From Halogranum rubrum (GTDB taxonomy: Archaea; Halobacteriota; Halobacteria; Halobacteriales; Haloferacaceae), in NCBI RefSeq assembly GCF_900114455.1, contig NZ_FOTC01000001.1, forward strand, positions 1,265,058-1,329,057: a DNA stretch of 64,000 bases, given 5' to 3'. Position 1 is the stretch's first letter; each line of letters opens with the position of its first letter. A program made the position numbers and the translations under genes. Shown piece after piece: positions 51,208-60,286 of this stretch. The notes under the pieces are model-generated. The model searched no databases. It had not been told where the DNA came from and worked only from the letters and a program-made list of their open reading frames with translations.

Positions 51208-52428
51208 TCAGTCGACGTGGCCGACGCGGACCCCGAGCACGTTGCTCACGGCGTCGGCGACGCTGTCGACGTGGTCGCTCGCCGTGTAGACACCGAGTCG
51301 CCACTGTGCTCGCTCGGCGTCTCGTAACGCACCCACCAGTTCGGAGGCCTCTTCGAGACGCTGGACGACACCACCGACGACGACGCGGGCGTTCGACTCC
51401 TTGAGGCTCGGGCGGGAGAGAACGTCGACGACGACGTCCGCCGGGTCGACGCCGGCCTGTGTCGCGATTTCGCGCTCGGCGGCGCGTTCGTCCGCGTGAC
51501 CGCAGTCGACGACACCCGCCGGGACGTCACCGAGGCCGGCCCAGACCGCTCGTTTGTACAGGTCGCGGCGCTCGATACGTCGCCCGAGTTCGGGGACGTG
51601 CTCGCGGAGGGCGACGAGTAAGTCGTGGTCCGCCATCCGCTGAAATCGCTCGACGCTCACGTCCGCCTCGTCGCTAGCGAGGAGACGTTCGGCGGCCCGT
51701 TCGAGCATCGCACCCGCGATACGCGAGACGTGGTGGCGATAGACGATGCCGTTCATCAGCCCGCGGGCGAAGAGGAGCGATTCGGCCGTCTGGACGTTTC
51801 CCTCGTCCAAGACGAGTTCACCGTCGCGATACCTGAGTTCTCGAACCAGCCGTCCAGTGTCGATGGTACCGTAGGGGACGCCGGTGTGGTGGGCGTCGCG
51901 CACGAGGTAGTCCATCCGGTCGACGTCGAGTTCCCCCGAGACGAGTTGGCCTAACTCGCCCTCGCCACGGATGTGCGCAGCGACGCGCGTCGGGTCGAGT
52001 CCGTGGTCGGTCAGCACGTCGTGAACGGTCGGGTTCGTCGGGGGGTCGGTCGGGTGGCCCGCCTCGGCGTCGGTCAGGAGCCACTCTATCTCGTCGTGGT
52101 GACGCCCCGTCTCGCGCATGATGACGTGCTCGGTCTGGTGGCCGTACGGACCGTGGCCGACGTCGTGGAGGAGCGCGGCGGCGCGGAGGTGGTCGGCACG
52201 CTCCCCAGAGATATCGAGGTTATCGAGATGCGAGAGCGCCTGCGAGGCGAGGTGGTAGACGCCGAGGCTATGCTCGAAGCGCGTGTGGTTGGCCGACGGA
52301 TAGACGAGACGGACGGTCGAGAGCTGTTTGATGTGGCGGAGCCGTTGGAACTCGGTGGTGTCGACCAAATCTTGTGCCAGCGGGTCGAGCGAGATGTAGT
52401 CGTGGACGCTGTCCTTGACGGCGGTCAT
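51208..52428 (-). CDS. HD-domain phosphohydrolase, copy 2
   Basis: This 406-residue paralogue of the protein at 48598-49821 shares long identical stretches such as RLVYPSANHTRFEHSLGVYH and GELDVDRMDYLVRDAHHTGV, with the same HDVGHGPYGH metal motif. Most of its middle differs, including an insertion with TDPPTNPTVHD. It is likely a nucleotide or dNTP phosphohydrolase. Its start is preceded by no close gene on the same strand. Confidence 0.88.
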   Translation of the reverse strand: MTAVKDSVHDYISLDPLAQDLVDTTEFQRLRHIKQLSTVRLVYPSANHTRFEHSLGVYHLASQALSHLDNLDISGERADHLRAAALLHDVGHGPYGHQTEHVIMRETGRHHDEIEWLLTDAEAGHPTDPPTNPTVHDVLTDHGLDPTRVAAHIRGEGELGQLVSGELDVDRMDYLVRDAHHTGVPYGTIDTGRLVRELRYRDGELVLDEGNVQTAESLLFARGLMNGIVYRHHVSRIAGAMLERAAERLLASDEADVSVERFQRMADHDLLVALREHVPELGRRIERRDLYKRAVWAGLGDVPAGVVDCGHADERAAEREIATQAGVDPADVVVDVLSRPSLKESNARVVVGGVVQRLEEASELVGALRDAERAQWRLGVYTASDHVDSVADAVSNVLGVRVGHVD

Positions 52429-52506
52429 TGCGTGTGATGAGAGGTGTCTGGTGTTTGGTGTTTCGGATGGCTCCTTCGGGGTTCAGCCCGTTCGGCTATC
52501 CAGTCG

Positions 52507-53109
52507 CTAGGCGCGCAGTCGGAACTGCTCGGCGAGCGACGTCGCCGTCGATTCGGCAGCGCCGATTGTGAGGTGATTTCGGTACGCGGGTAGTGAGTAG
52601 ACGCCGGACGATTCGTCCGTGTTCGTCAACTCGCCGTGGAGGTAGTACCGGTAGTCTGCGTCGGCGGGCGGCGTGTCGCGGACGACGACGACGAACGAGT
52701 CCGACTCGACGAGCGAACGGGCAATCGTCGCGTTTCCGTCGGCCGCGTAGCCGTACTCCCACGAGACGCCGCCCCGTGGAGCGACCGGGGTGTAGGTGTA
52801 GTTCACACTGTTCGTCGCGACGTAGAGCACGGGCCGGTCGTACTGCGCCTCCAACGTCGAGACGGGTGTCGCTTCGATACCCTGTTCGGCGAGCGCGACG
52901 ACCAGTCGCCGGTCGAGTTCGTCGTCGCCGCTGTAGAGGTAGAGACCGGCCTCGCTTCGCGTCGTGGCGTTGTCTATCGCGTTGGCAGCGACGGTGCTGG
53001 AGAGGGTCGTGTCGCTCTGGCCTGCGTGGAAGTCGAGGAGGAGAAAGGCGCTTCCGGTCGCGAGGAGGACGACGGCGAGGAAGATGGAGACGGTAGTCGA
53101 AGTCCGCAT
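52507..53109 (-). CDS. Membrane-anchored or exported protein, 200 residues
   Basis: It begins with one hydrophobic helix (TVSIFLAVVLLATGSAFLLL), probably an uncleaved anchor, followed by an exported beta-rich part with Tyr-rich strands (VNYTYTPVAPRGGVSWEYGY). The family is not known to me. Acidic surface and Asn/Thr motifs suggest an extracellular domain. Confidence 0.7.
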   Translation of the reverse strand: MRTSTTVSIFLAVVLLATGSAFLLLDFHAGQSDTTLSSTVAANAIDNATTRSEAGLYLYSGDDELDRRLVVALAEQGIEATPVSTLEAQYDRPVLYVATNSVNYTYTPVAPRGGVSWEYGYAADGNATIARSLVESDSFVVVVRDTPPADADYRYYLHGELTNTDESSGVYSLPAYRNHLTIGAAESTATSLAEQFRLRA

Positions 53110-53221
53110 TGTGAATCACTACTCTAACGCCTGCTCAGGAGATAAACAGGACTCCGAGTAGACAGGACGTGAGCCGAAGAGCGAGTGAGAAGTTATCTCG
53201 TCAGACAGACACTATATCGCC

Positions 53222-53725
53222 GTGACTAACAACCCTGCCGGCCTCCTCGTCGTCTTCGCATTCGTCGCCGCAGCCATCGGTTCGGTACCGCTCGCCGTGG
53301 TTGCGTTCCTCCTCGCAGGCCGCGTTCGGCCGTTCTCACGTGCGGTGTTGTACGCTGGCGGGGCCGTCGGCGTCGTCGCGGCAGTCCTCGCTGTCGTCGT
53401 CACGATTATCTCTCCGGCGGCGGGGCTAGTGGTCGCGGTTCTCGCCGTTCTGACCGCGGCGGTGTTGTGGGCCGTTCCGCTACTCGTCGCTCGCGCGGTA
53501 CTCGTTCGCCGTGGACTCGACGGGCAGCGTGCGCTCCGGAACGCAACCGTCGGTCTCCCTGTCGCACTGGTCGCCTCGCTGTTCGTCGTCTTCGGCGACT
53601 TCAGACGGTACAACATCACCTTCCTCACCGGCACCGAAGCTCTCGTCGCCTGGACGGCGCTGGTGCTCGTCGTCTTCCTCGGACCGACGGCGGTCGGACT
53701 CGGAGTAACCGCACTTCGGCGATAA
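53222..53725 (+). CDS. Five-helix membrane protein
   Basis: This 167-residue protein (GTG start) has hydrophobic helices near residues 6-30, 44-64, 67-93, 107-124 and 140-162. A TTATCT element about 26 bases upstream (53193-53198) supports the GTG. No named family. Confidence 0.72.
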   Translation: MTNNPAGLLVVFAFVAAAIGSVPLAVVAFLLAGRVRPFSRAVLYAGGAVGVVAAVLAVVVTIISPAAGLVVAVLAVLTAAVLWAVPLLVARAVLVRRGLDGQRALRNATVGLPVALVASLFVVFGDFRRYNITFLTGTEALVAWTALVLVVFLGPTAVGLGVTALRR

Positions 53726-53792
53726 GGTTCGTCCGCCGCGTCGATAGCCAGGAGAGTCAGATACAAACCGTCTGCCGAAGAACCCCCGAACA

Positions 53793-54791
53793 ATGGTCAC
53801 CTTTCTCGCTGGCGGGACGGGCACACCGAAGCTTCTCGACGGAGCGTCGGCCGTGTTCGATCCCGCCGACACGACCGTCGTCGGTAACACCGGCGACGAC
53901 GTCGAACTCGGGGGACTCCTAATTTGCCCCGACGTCGACACCGTGCTCTTTCACGGCGGCGGCGTCCTCGACACCGACCGGTGGTGGGGCATCGAAGACG
54001 ACACCACCGAGACGAACGCCGAACTACACCGACTGGCCGACGCCGCCGGACTCGCAGACGGCCCGCGCTACCTCGACGACGAGACGCAAGTCGGTGGGCG
54101 AAATATCGCCCGCTGGCGACGCTTCTCGGGGGTAGCGGAGTTCATGGAGATCGGGGACAAGGACAGAGCGGTCCACCTCACGCGAACCAGCCTCCTCGAC
54201 GAAGGGAACTCACTGACCGAAGTCACGCGCACCCTCGGCGACGCGTTCGGCCTCAGCGTCGACCTCGTCCCGATGTCCGACGACCCCGTGGCGAGCATCG
54301 TCCACACCGACGAGGGCGAGATGCACTTCCAGGAGTTCTGGGTCGCAGAGCGGGCGGCACCCGCCGTCGACGACGTGGAGTTCCGCGGCGCCGAGGACGC
54401 CGAGGCGACCTCCGAGACGCTCTCTGCGCTCACCGACCCCGTCGTCGTCGGCCCGTCGAATCCGGTGACGAGCATCGGCCCGATGCTCGCACTCGACGGC
54501 GTCGAAGAAGCCCTCAACGAGACGCCCGTCGTCGCCGTCTCGCCGTTCGTCGAGGACGAGGTGTTCTCCGGCCCAGCCGCGAAACTCATGGAGGCGACCG
54601 GCTACGAGGCGAGTACGGCGGGCGTCGCCGACGCCTACCCCTTCGCCGACGCGTTCGTCCTCGACGACGGGGACGGAACGGACCTGAATCGTCCAACCGT
54701 CCAAACCGATACGAAGATGGATAGTCGAGCGGACGCCGAGCGCGTCGCTCGTGCCGTCAGAGAGGCGTTCGCGGAGGTCGAAGTCGCCTGA
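53793..54791 (+). CDS. cofD: 2-phospho-L-lactate transferase (F420 biosynthesis)
   Basis: This 332-residue protein catalyses formation of F420-0 from Fo and an activated phospholactate (LPPG). It starts [20 protein letters not shown], the CofD nucleotide motif, and has [20 protein letters not shown] and [12 protein letters not shown]. Length fits the family. It is the first gene of a four-gene operon with overlaps, which places F420 synthesis in the same transcript as three less-known enzymes. Confidence 0.95.
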   Translation: MVTFLAGGTGTPKLLDGASAVFDPADTTVVGNTGDDVELGGLLICPDVDTVLFHGGGVLDTDRWWGIEDDTTETNAELHRLADAAGLADGPRYLDDETQVGGRNIARWRRFSGVAEFMEIGDKDRAVHLTRTSLLDEGNSLTEVTRTLGDAFGLSVDLVPMSDDPVASIVHTDEGEMHFQEFWVAERAAPAVDDVEFRGAEDAEATSETLSALTDPVVVGPSNPVTSIGPMLALDGVEEALNETPVVAVSPFVEDEVFSGPAAKLMEATGYEASTAGVADAYPFADAFVLDDGDGTDLNRPTVQTDTKMDSRADAERVARAVREAFAEVEVA

Positions 54792-55552
54792 TGGTCGAGT
54801 TCGAGCCACGGCTTGCGCTCGCCAGCCTGAGCGGCGAGTCGGACGCCGAGTGGGCACGAGCAGGCGAGGAGTACGCCGGAGCGGCGTTCCTCGGCGGTAT
54901 CGCACTCGACGAAGCGTCTCGAAGAGCGGCCCGAAAGCTGGTCGCCCGCGACAGAACCGAGTTCCTTCCCGACGACCCACTCGACTTCGTCGACCGAGAG
55001 TTGGCGAAACTCGACGACTCGCCCCTCCTCGTCGGGTTCAACGTCCGAAGCGCGACGGTCCCCCCCATCGCCGACGCCGCCGAGGTGTGTGCCAGCCACG
55101 ACGCCGTGCTCGAAGTCAACGCTCACTGTCGACAGGACGAACTCTGCGCTGTCGGCTGTGGCGAGTCGCTGCTACGTGATACCGACCGACTCTGTGAGTA
55201 CGTCGCCGCCGCCGCGGATGCAGGCGCACTCGTCTCGGTCAAGGTGCGGGCCGAAGTCGACGGCGTGAATCTCGTGGAGACGGCGAAGCGAGTCGAAGCC
55301 GCGGGGGCGGCGGCGATTCACGTCGACGCGATGGACGCCGAAGCGATTGTCGGCGACGTCGCCGACGCGACGGAGCTGTTCGTGATTGCGAACAACGGCG
55401 TCCGCGACGAGGCGAGCGTCCGCGAGTATCTGGACTACGGAGCAGACGCAGTCAGCGTCGGGCGGCCGAGCGACAACCCTGTCGTGCTCCGGCGAGTTCG
55501 CGCGGCCGTCGACGACTGGTTCGAAGCGCACTCCTCGGAGGTGATGCCGTGA
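54791..55552 (+). CDS. Dihydrouridine-synthase-like TIM-barrel flavoprotein
   Basis: This 253-residue protein starts one base from the cofD stop. It has a TIM-barrel pattern with VSVKVRAEV (catalytic-type Lys) and NVRSATVPPIADA, EVNAHCRQDELCAVGCG, FVIANNGV and AVSVGRPS. It resembles archaeal DusA-like proteins but is shorter than bacterial Dus (about 320). Whether it makes dihydrouridine in tRNA or acts in cofactor metabolism is uncertain; the operon favours the latter. Confidence 0.75.
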   Translation: MVEFEPRLALASLSGESDAEWARAGEEYAGAAFLGGIALDEASRRAARKLVARDRTEFLPDDPLDFVDRELAKLDDSPLLVGFNVRSATVPPIADAAEVCASHDAVLEVNAHCRQDELCAVGCGESLLRDTDRLCEYVAAAADAGALVSVKVRAEVDGVNLVETAKRVEAAGAAAIHVDAMDAEAIVGDVADATELFVIANNGVRDEASVREYLDYGADAVSVGRPSDNPVVLRRVRAAVDDWFEAHSSEVMP

Positions 55553-56406
55553 GCGACGCCGGTGTCGAACGCGACTTCTCGCCCGCCGAACACGCCGAAC
55601 TCGCACTGCTGCTCGAAGTCGCGGGAACGCCGAAACCCGGGAACGTCGACCGCACACACGACTTCGACGACCTGCGATTCGAGCACTTCCTCGCCGGGTC
55701 GGTCGGGTCGCGCCGAGGCCTCCAGTTGGCCGAAGACGGCGCGCCCGTCGGTGAGGCGTTCGAACGCGGCGTCGAGGGAATGAGCCAGCAACGCGGCGGC
55801 AACACGCAGTTCGGCTGTCTCCTCCTCTTAGTTCCGCTCGTCAAAGCCGCCGCAGCGGACGAGTTGTCGCCGAGCGGCGTGACCGACGTCGTCGAGTCCA
55901 CGACAGTCGACGACGCCGCGAACTTCTACCGTGCCTTCGAACACGTCGACGTCGCCGTCGGCGACCCGCCGCAGGACGCAGACGAGTTGGACGTCCGTCG
56001 CGGGTCGGAGGCGATTCCGACACTCGACGCGCGTGGGCTGACCTTCTACGACGTGATGGAACTCAGCGCCGAGCGAGACGGGAACGCTCGCGAGTGGACC
56101 GGTGGGTTCCGACGGACGTTCGCGGCCGCAGAGTCGATACTGGCCGACGAGGGGTCGATACTCGACCGGACAGCGCGGGCGTTTCTCGACTTGCTCGCGG
56201 GCGAACCGGACACGCTCGTTGCCACCCAACACGGAACCGAAGTCGCCGCCGAGGTGAGCCGACTCGCCGGCGACGCGCAGGGCGACCCCGAAGAGGTCGA
56301 GAAACTGGCCGACGCGCTCGTATCGGAAGGCATCAACCCGGGGACGACGGCCGATATCACCGCCGCGGCGCTGTTCGTCGCGCTCGAACGAGGGGTGGCA
56401 GTGTGA
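55549..56406 (+). CDS. CitG-like triphosphoribosyl-dephospho-CoA synthase family protein
   Basis: This 285-residue protein (GTG overlapping the previous stop) has the CitG/MdcB pattern: LLEVAGTPKPGNVDRTHDFD, a helical core with QQRGGNTQFGCLLLLVPLVK, and MELSAERDGNAREW. Known members join ATP and dephospho-CoA to make a prosthetic group for citrate lyase or malonate decarboxylase. Neither enzyme is visible here, so another nucleotide-linked reaction is likely. It overlaps the next gene by 4 bases. Confidence 0.8.
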   Translation: MSDAGVERDFSPAEHAELALLLEVAGTPKPGNVDRTHDFDDLRFEHFLAGSVGSRRGLQLAEDGAPVGEAFERGVEGMSQQRGGNTQFGCLLLLVPLVKAAAADELSPSGVTDVVESTTVDDAANFYRAFEHVDVAVGDPPQDADELDVRRGSEAIPTLDARGLTFYDVMELSAERDGNAREWTGGFRRTFAAAESILADEGSILDRTARAFLDLLAGEPDTLVATQHGTEVAAEVSRLAGDAQGDPEEVEKLADALVSEGINPGTTADITAAALFVALERGVAV

Positions 56407-57002
56407 GTACGGAGAGGTGGCCCGTCGAACTCCGCGGCGTCACCGAGTCCGTCGTCGCGACGCTCGGGCCGAACGACCTGTGGAACCTCGCGGCGCTCGG
56501 GCTGCACGCGCCGGAGTCTGAAGGAGAGCCAGTGACGGCGACGACGTGGGGCAACACCCGAACCCGACGAAACTTCCACCGACAGGGCGGTGGTGTCGTC
56601 CAGTTCACACAGGACCCGAGAGAGTTCGTCGCCGCCGCGGCGACGATTCACGAGCGAGGTGAGCCAGTTCTCGACGGCGCAGACGCGTGGGTCGAAGTCG
56701 AGGCCAAGCAGGTCGACGCGGGCGAAGATGGGGGAACGCGCTGGGAGCGGTGGGAACTCACGCCCGTCGAGAGCCGGGTGGTTCGCGAGTCCGTCACGAC
56801 GATAAACCGCGGGTTCGCCGCCGTAATCGACGCGACGGTGGCCGTGTCACGTCTGGACGTTCCCGCGTTCGACACCGAGGAGTTGCTGGACCGGTTGGAG
56901 TACTTCGCGGAGACCGTCGAGAAGTGTGGGGGTCCGCGAGAGGTGGCGGCGTTCGAGACGCTCAGTGAGGTGAGTGGGTGGCGCGAGTATCGAGATGGGT
57001 GA
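56403..57002 (+). CDS. DUF447-like flavin-reductase-fold protein
   Basis: This 199-residue protein starts at a GTG inside the CitG-like stop. It has the DUF447 pattern: ESVVATLGPNDLWNLAALGL, then TATTWGNTRTRRNF with a polar strand, VVQFTQDPREFVAAA and a helical end. DUF447 proteins are related to flavin-binding split barrels. In methanogens and methylotrophs the family sits near methanopterin genes, which makes a pterin or flavin cofactor role plausible. This is the last gene of the cofD operon. Confidence 0.78.
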   Translation: MSTERWPVELRGVTESVVATLGPNDLWNLAALGLHAPESEGEPVTATTWGNTRTRRNFHRQGGGVVQFTQDPREFVAAAATIHERGEPVLDGADAWVEVEAKQVDAGEDGGTRWERWELTPVESRVVRESVTTINRGFAAVIDATVAVSRLDVPAFDTEELLDRLEYFAETVEKCGGPREVAAFETLSEVSGWREYRDG

Positions 57003-57047
57003 GACGTTCTGTGTCTCGCCCGCAGGGGGGCGACGCGGAACGAATCG

Positions 57048-57053
57048 TTTTAG
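57048..57053 (+). promoter_or_regulatory. TATA-like box of the S17e gene
   Basis: TTTTAG is about 27 bases before ATG 57078, supporting a short leader and the chosen start. Confidence 0.5.
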
Positions 57054-57077
57054 TGTCTCTCTGGGGAATTGTCGGAC

Positions 57078-57272
57078 ATGGCAATCAAGCCCAAATACGT
57101 CAAGCAGATGGGGAACCTCCTGCTGGAGCGCTACCCACAGGCGTTCAACACGGACTTCGAGACGAACAAGGAGAACGTCACACAGCTCACGAACGTCGAG
57201 TCGAAGTCGGTCCGCAACCGCATCGCCGGCTACGTCACGCGCAAGAAGGGCGGCGCGACGGCTGAAGCGTAA
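57078..57272 (+). CDS. rps17e: 30S ribosomal protein S17e
   Basis: This 64-residue protein begins MAIKPKYVKQMGNLLLERYP and contains NTDFETNKENVTQLTNVESK followed by a basic RNRIAGYVTRKKGG tail, the full S17e pattern of the archaeal and eukaryotic small subunit. It stands between the cofD operon and the flavoprotein gene. Confidence 0.96.
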   Translation: MAIKPKYVKQMGNLLLERYPQAFNTDFETNKENVTQLTNVESKSVRNRIAGYVTRKKGGATAEA

Positions 57273-57373
57273 CTCTGCGAGTTCTGCGTAATCGTTCTCT
57301 CGAAGCCGAGTCGAAGAGCGACAGCGCCGACGCGAGCAGAGAACCGGAACGAGAAAGGTCGAGAACGCGAGCG

Positions 57374-58771
57374 TCAGTAGACGTACTCGTCGGATTTGAG
57401 CTGTGTGTACTTCCCGTTGCGGTACTTGAACTTCGTCTTCTTGTAGCTGCCGACGAGTCGTGCCGCGCTCAGGCCGGCGCCGAGTTTCGAGGTGTTGAAC
57501 AGTCGGTAGCCGTCGTCGTCGGCTTTGAGTTTGTTCGCCGTCTCGAACGCCCAGTCCCAGTCGTCGGGGCCGTAGCCTTCGACACACTCGGCCATCGCGA
57601 CGTTGCGGAGGACTTCGTCGCCGATAGCCTTCTTCCAGCGTTTGTTGTAGTCGTCCAAGTCGCCCTCGGCGGCGAGTTCGCCTGCGATGGAGCCAGTCCG
57701 AACCGCGACGTGGTCGCCGCCCTCGTGGAACGCCGATGTCGCACCCATCGCACCGCCGACGACGGCGATACCGGCCTTCGTCGGGGAGTCGATTGGTCGC
57801 GTCGACGAGATGGGGTACGTCTCGGTTCCCTTCGACTTCCCCCGCTCGGTGACGATGGGGAAGTCCTCCTCGATGTCGTACTCGTCACCCCAGAGATGCT
57901 CTAAGAGACGCTCGATGTAGACCCGTCCAGAGGGGATGCGTTCGTCGTCGTCGCGCAGGAGCGCGTACTTCTCTCTGTCTTTCACCTCGTCGACGTCCAT
58001 CCCGATGGGCATCGTCAGGCCGACGCGACAGACGTTGTCGTCGTTCGGGAAGACCCACGGGTAGGCGGTGTGGCCGGGCATGTAGCCCCACCAGAACATG
58101 ATGGCTCCGGCGACGTCCTCGAACACCTCGGGCGGGAACTTCCGGTGCTCTTGGTAGGCGATGTGGTTGGCCTTGACCGAGGCCATCACGTCCGACGCCT
58201 GTCGGTCCTCGGGGAGGAATCGGTCGAGCACCTTGTTCGTCACCGTCCGCTGGGGGCCGTCGGCAAGGACGAGAAAGTCCGCGCCGACGGTCGACTTGTC
58301 GGCGAGGCGGAGGCGGTGCCGCGGGTCGTCCTCGTCGCCTCCGGCATCGAGATTCGTCTCGACGTCTTTCACGGAGGCTTTGACACGGTACTCCGCACCT
58401 TCGGACTCTGCGCGGTCACGCATCCAGTCGTCGAACTTCGCACGGTGCATCGCGTACCCGAAGTGGTCGTACGACGACTCGATACCGGTCGTCCGCATCG
58501 TCAGCGACTCGTGTGGACCGATGAACTCTGCCCGGTCCAGTTCGTGGAGGACGATGTCGTCGGGGAACTCGTCGGGGTGGATGCCCATGATGTCCACCCA
58601 GTAGTCGAGGATACCCGCGGCGTCGGTCGAATCCGGACCGAGTCGCTCGCGGTCTGCTCGGGGAACACCTTTCTCCAGTACGACGGCCTCTGCGCCGGCA
58701 CTGGCGGCGGCGTGGGCCGCTGCGGACCCGGCCGGGCCGCCACCGACGATGGCCACGTCTACGCGCTTCAT
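57374..58771 (-). CDS. Geranylgeranyl-reductase-family FAD oxidoreductase
   Basis: From ATG 58771 the protein has 465 residues: MKRVDVAIVGGGPAGSAAAH with the FAD dinucleotide loop, a GD-like FAD motif (later VVGGAMGATSAFHEGGDHVA) and a long helical C-terminus. Haloarchaea use such enzymes to saturate geranylgeranyl chains of lipids and quinones. The exact substrate (digeranylgeranylglycerophospholipid, menaquinone or other) is open. A minus-strand TTTAATAG at 58795-58802 is at promoter distance. Confidence 0.88.
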   Translation of the reverse strand: MKRVDVAIVGGGPAGSAAAHAAASAGAEAVVLEKGVPRADRERLGPDSTDAAGILDYWVDIMGIHPDEFPDDIVLHELDRAEFIGPHESLTMRTTGIESSYDHFGYAMHRAKFDDWMRDRAESEGAEYRVKASVKDVETNLDAGGDEDDPRHRLRLADKSTVGADFLVLADGPQRTVTNKVLDRFLPEDRQASDVMASVKANHIAYQEHRKFPPEVFEDVAGAIMFWWGYMPGHTAYPWVFPNDDNVCRVGLTMPIGMDVDEVKDREKYALLRDDDERIPSGRVYIERLLEHLWGDEYDIEEDFPIVTERGKSKGTETYPISSTRPIDSPTKAGIAVVGGAMGATSAFHEGGDHVAVRTGSIAGELAAEGDLDDYNKRWKKAIGDEVLRNVAMAECVEGYGPDDWDWAFETANKLKADDDGYRLFNTSKLGAGLSAARLVGSYKKTKFKYRNGKYTQLKSDEYVY

Positions 58772-58896
58772 ACACTGTACCCGGCGGCACTCCGCTATTA
58801 AATGCCCGGAACGGTACGGAGCGAAGAGATTCTGTCGTTTCGAACTGGTCACACGAGTGAGGAATGGAGAGAGGCGGACGAACCGTGCGCACAGAA

Positions 58897-60159
58897 TCAG
58901 CTACCGAACAGCGGAACCCGCGCTCGCGCCCCGTAGCTCTCGACGAGCGTCACGGCGACGAGGAGCGTCGCGAGGACGCCGGGAACCGCACCGGCGACGA
59001 ACGCGACTTCCTTCGAGACGACGAGGGCGAGGCCGCCGACGAACACCGGACCGAGCACACCGCCGACACCTTTCGCCGTCGTTCGCAGACCCATCAGTTC
59101 CGACTCGCGGTTCGGCGGGGCGACGTCACCGATGAACGCGAGTGCCCCCGTCGTCATCGCCGAGAACGACGCCGCGATGAGGAGGAACGCGACGACGCCG
59201 ACGGCGAACTTTCCAGCCGCTGTCGCCGGGAGCGTGGCCGCCGCGGCGACGAGTGCGAAGAGCGCGCTCCCGGCCATCCCGAACGTGACGAGTCGCTTTC
59301 TCCCCGTCACGTCGGCGACGCGACCGAAGACCAGCATGAAGACGGCCTGTCCGGCGGGGTTCAACGCGAGAAGCACGCCCATCAGGAACTCCGAGAGGCC
59401 GAGCGACTGCGGGAGGTAGACGGGCATGAGCGACATCACGCCGAGGACGGACATGTTACGGAGCGCGAGCGCGACGTAGAGCCACTGGAGGCCGTTGGTT
59501 CGGAGATGGGCGCGTTCGTCGACGGCGGGCAGGAGTCGCTGACGGACCTCCGAGACGACTTCCGCGAGCGTCGGGTCGGTGTCCGGTTTCGGTGCGTCGT
59601 CGAGGAGGAACGCGACGGCGACGGTGGAGACGAGACTCAACGCCGCGATGACGACGAAGAGAGAATCGGGAAGCAAGAGACCGAGTAGTGCACCGGCGGT
59701 GAGTTGGCCGCCAGTGAATCCCACCGCGCGGGCGCTGTTGAAGAAGCCGATAGAGCGTCCGCGACCCGACTCGCCGCCGGCAGCGCTGACGACGGTGAGC
59801 ATGACGGGGGGAAACGCCGCGGCGAACGAGGCGTAGAGTCCACGCAGGCCGACGGCGGCCCAGATGCCGCCGCTCCCGCTCTCGACGTCGACGACGGTGA
59901 GCGGAAGGACGGCGAGTGTCGCACCGAGACCGGTGGCGACGAGGACTGCGCGACGGCGGCCGGTGACGTCGGCGACGGCACCCCACACTGGGGCGAAGAC
60001 CATCATCCCAGCAAAGTAGGCGGTGTAGACGAGTGCGGCGGCGAGGTCCGACCCGCCGGATTCGCCGATGTAGAACCCGAGTGCGGTGCCCATGAGAATC
60101 CCGCTCCCGAACCGGGCGGCGGCGGCCGTCGTGACGACGAGTCTGTCGCGGAGAGACAC
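58897..60159 (-). CDS. MFS transporter
   Basis: This 420-residue integral membrane protein has twelve predicted helices with the MFS loop PVWGAVADVTGRRRAVL between helices 2 and 3. A central loop divides the two halves, and the second loop again reads GRVADVTGRKRLVTF. The start is GTG 60159. It probably exports a small molecule, and the substrate cannot be inferred. It is not close to any clear partner. Confidence 0.9.
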   Translation of the reverse strand: MSLRDRLVVTTAAAARFGSGILMGTALGFYIGESGGSDLAAALVYTAYFAGMMVFAPVWGAVADVTGRRRAVLVATGLGATLAVLPLTVVDVESGSGGIWAAVGLRGLYASFAAAFPPVMLTVVSAAGGESGRGRSIGFFNSARAVGFTGGQLTAGALLGLLLPDSLFVVIAALSLVSTVAVAFLLDDAPKPDTDPTLAEVVSEVRQRLLPAVDERAHLRTNGLQWLYVALALRNMSVLGVMSLMPVYLPQSLGLSEFLMGVLLALNPAGQAVFMLVFGRVADVTGRKRLVTFGMAGSALFALVAAAATLPATAAGKFAVGVVAFLLIAASFSAMTTGALAFIGDVAPPNRESELMGLRTTAKGVGGVLGPVFVGGLALVVSKEVAFVAGAVPGVLATLLVAVTLVESYGARARVPLFGS

Positions 60160-60286
60160 TGTTCGGCGATACAGTACCGGAGCCTAAACGTCCCTCGGAA
60201 GGAAGCGGCTGTGAGACGAGGGCGCGAACCCCATGGATGCTGCCGAAACGGTCGAATCTTAACCCCCGCCCCGTGTACCACGTGAC

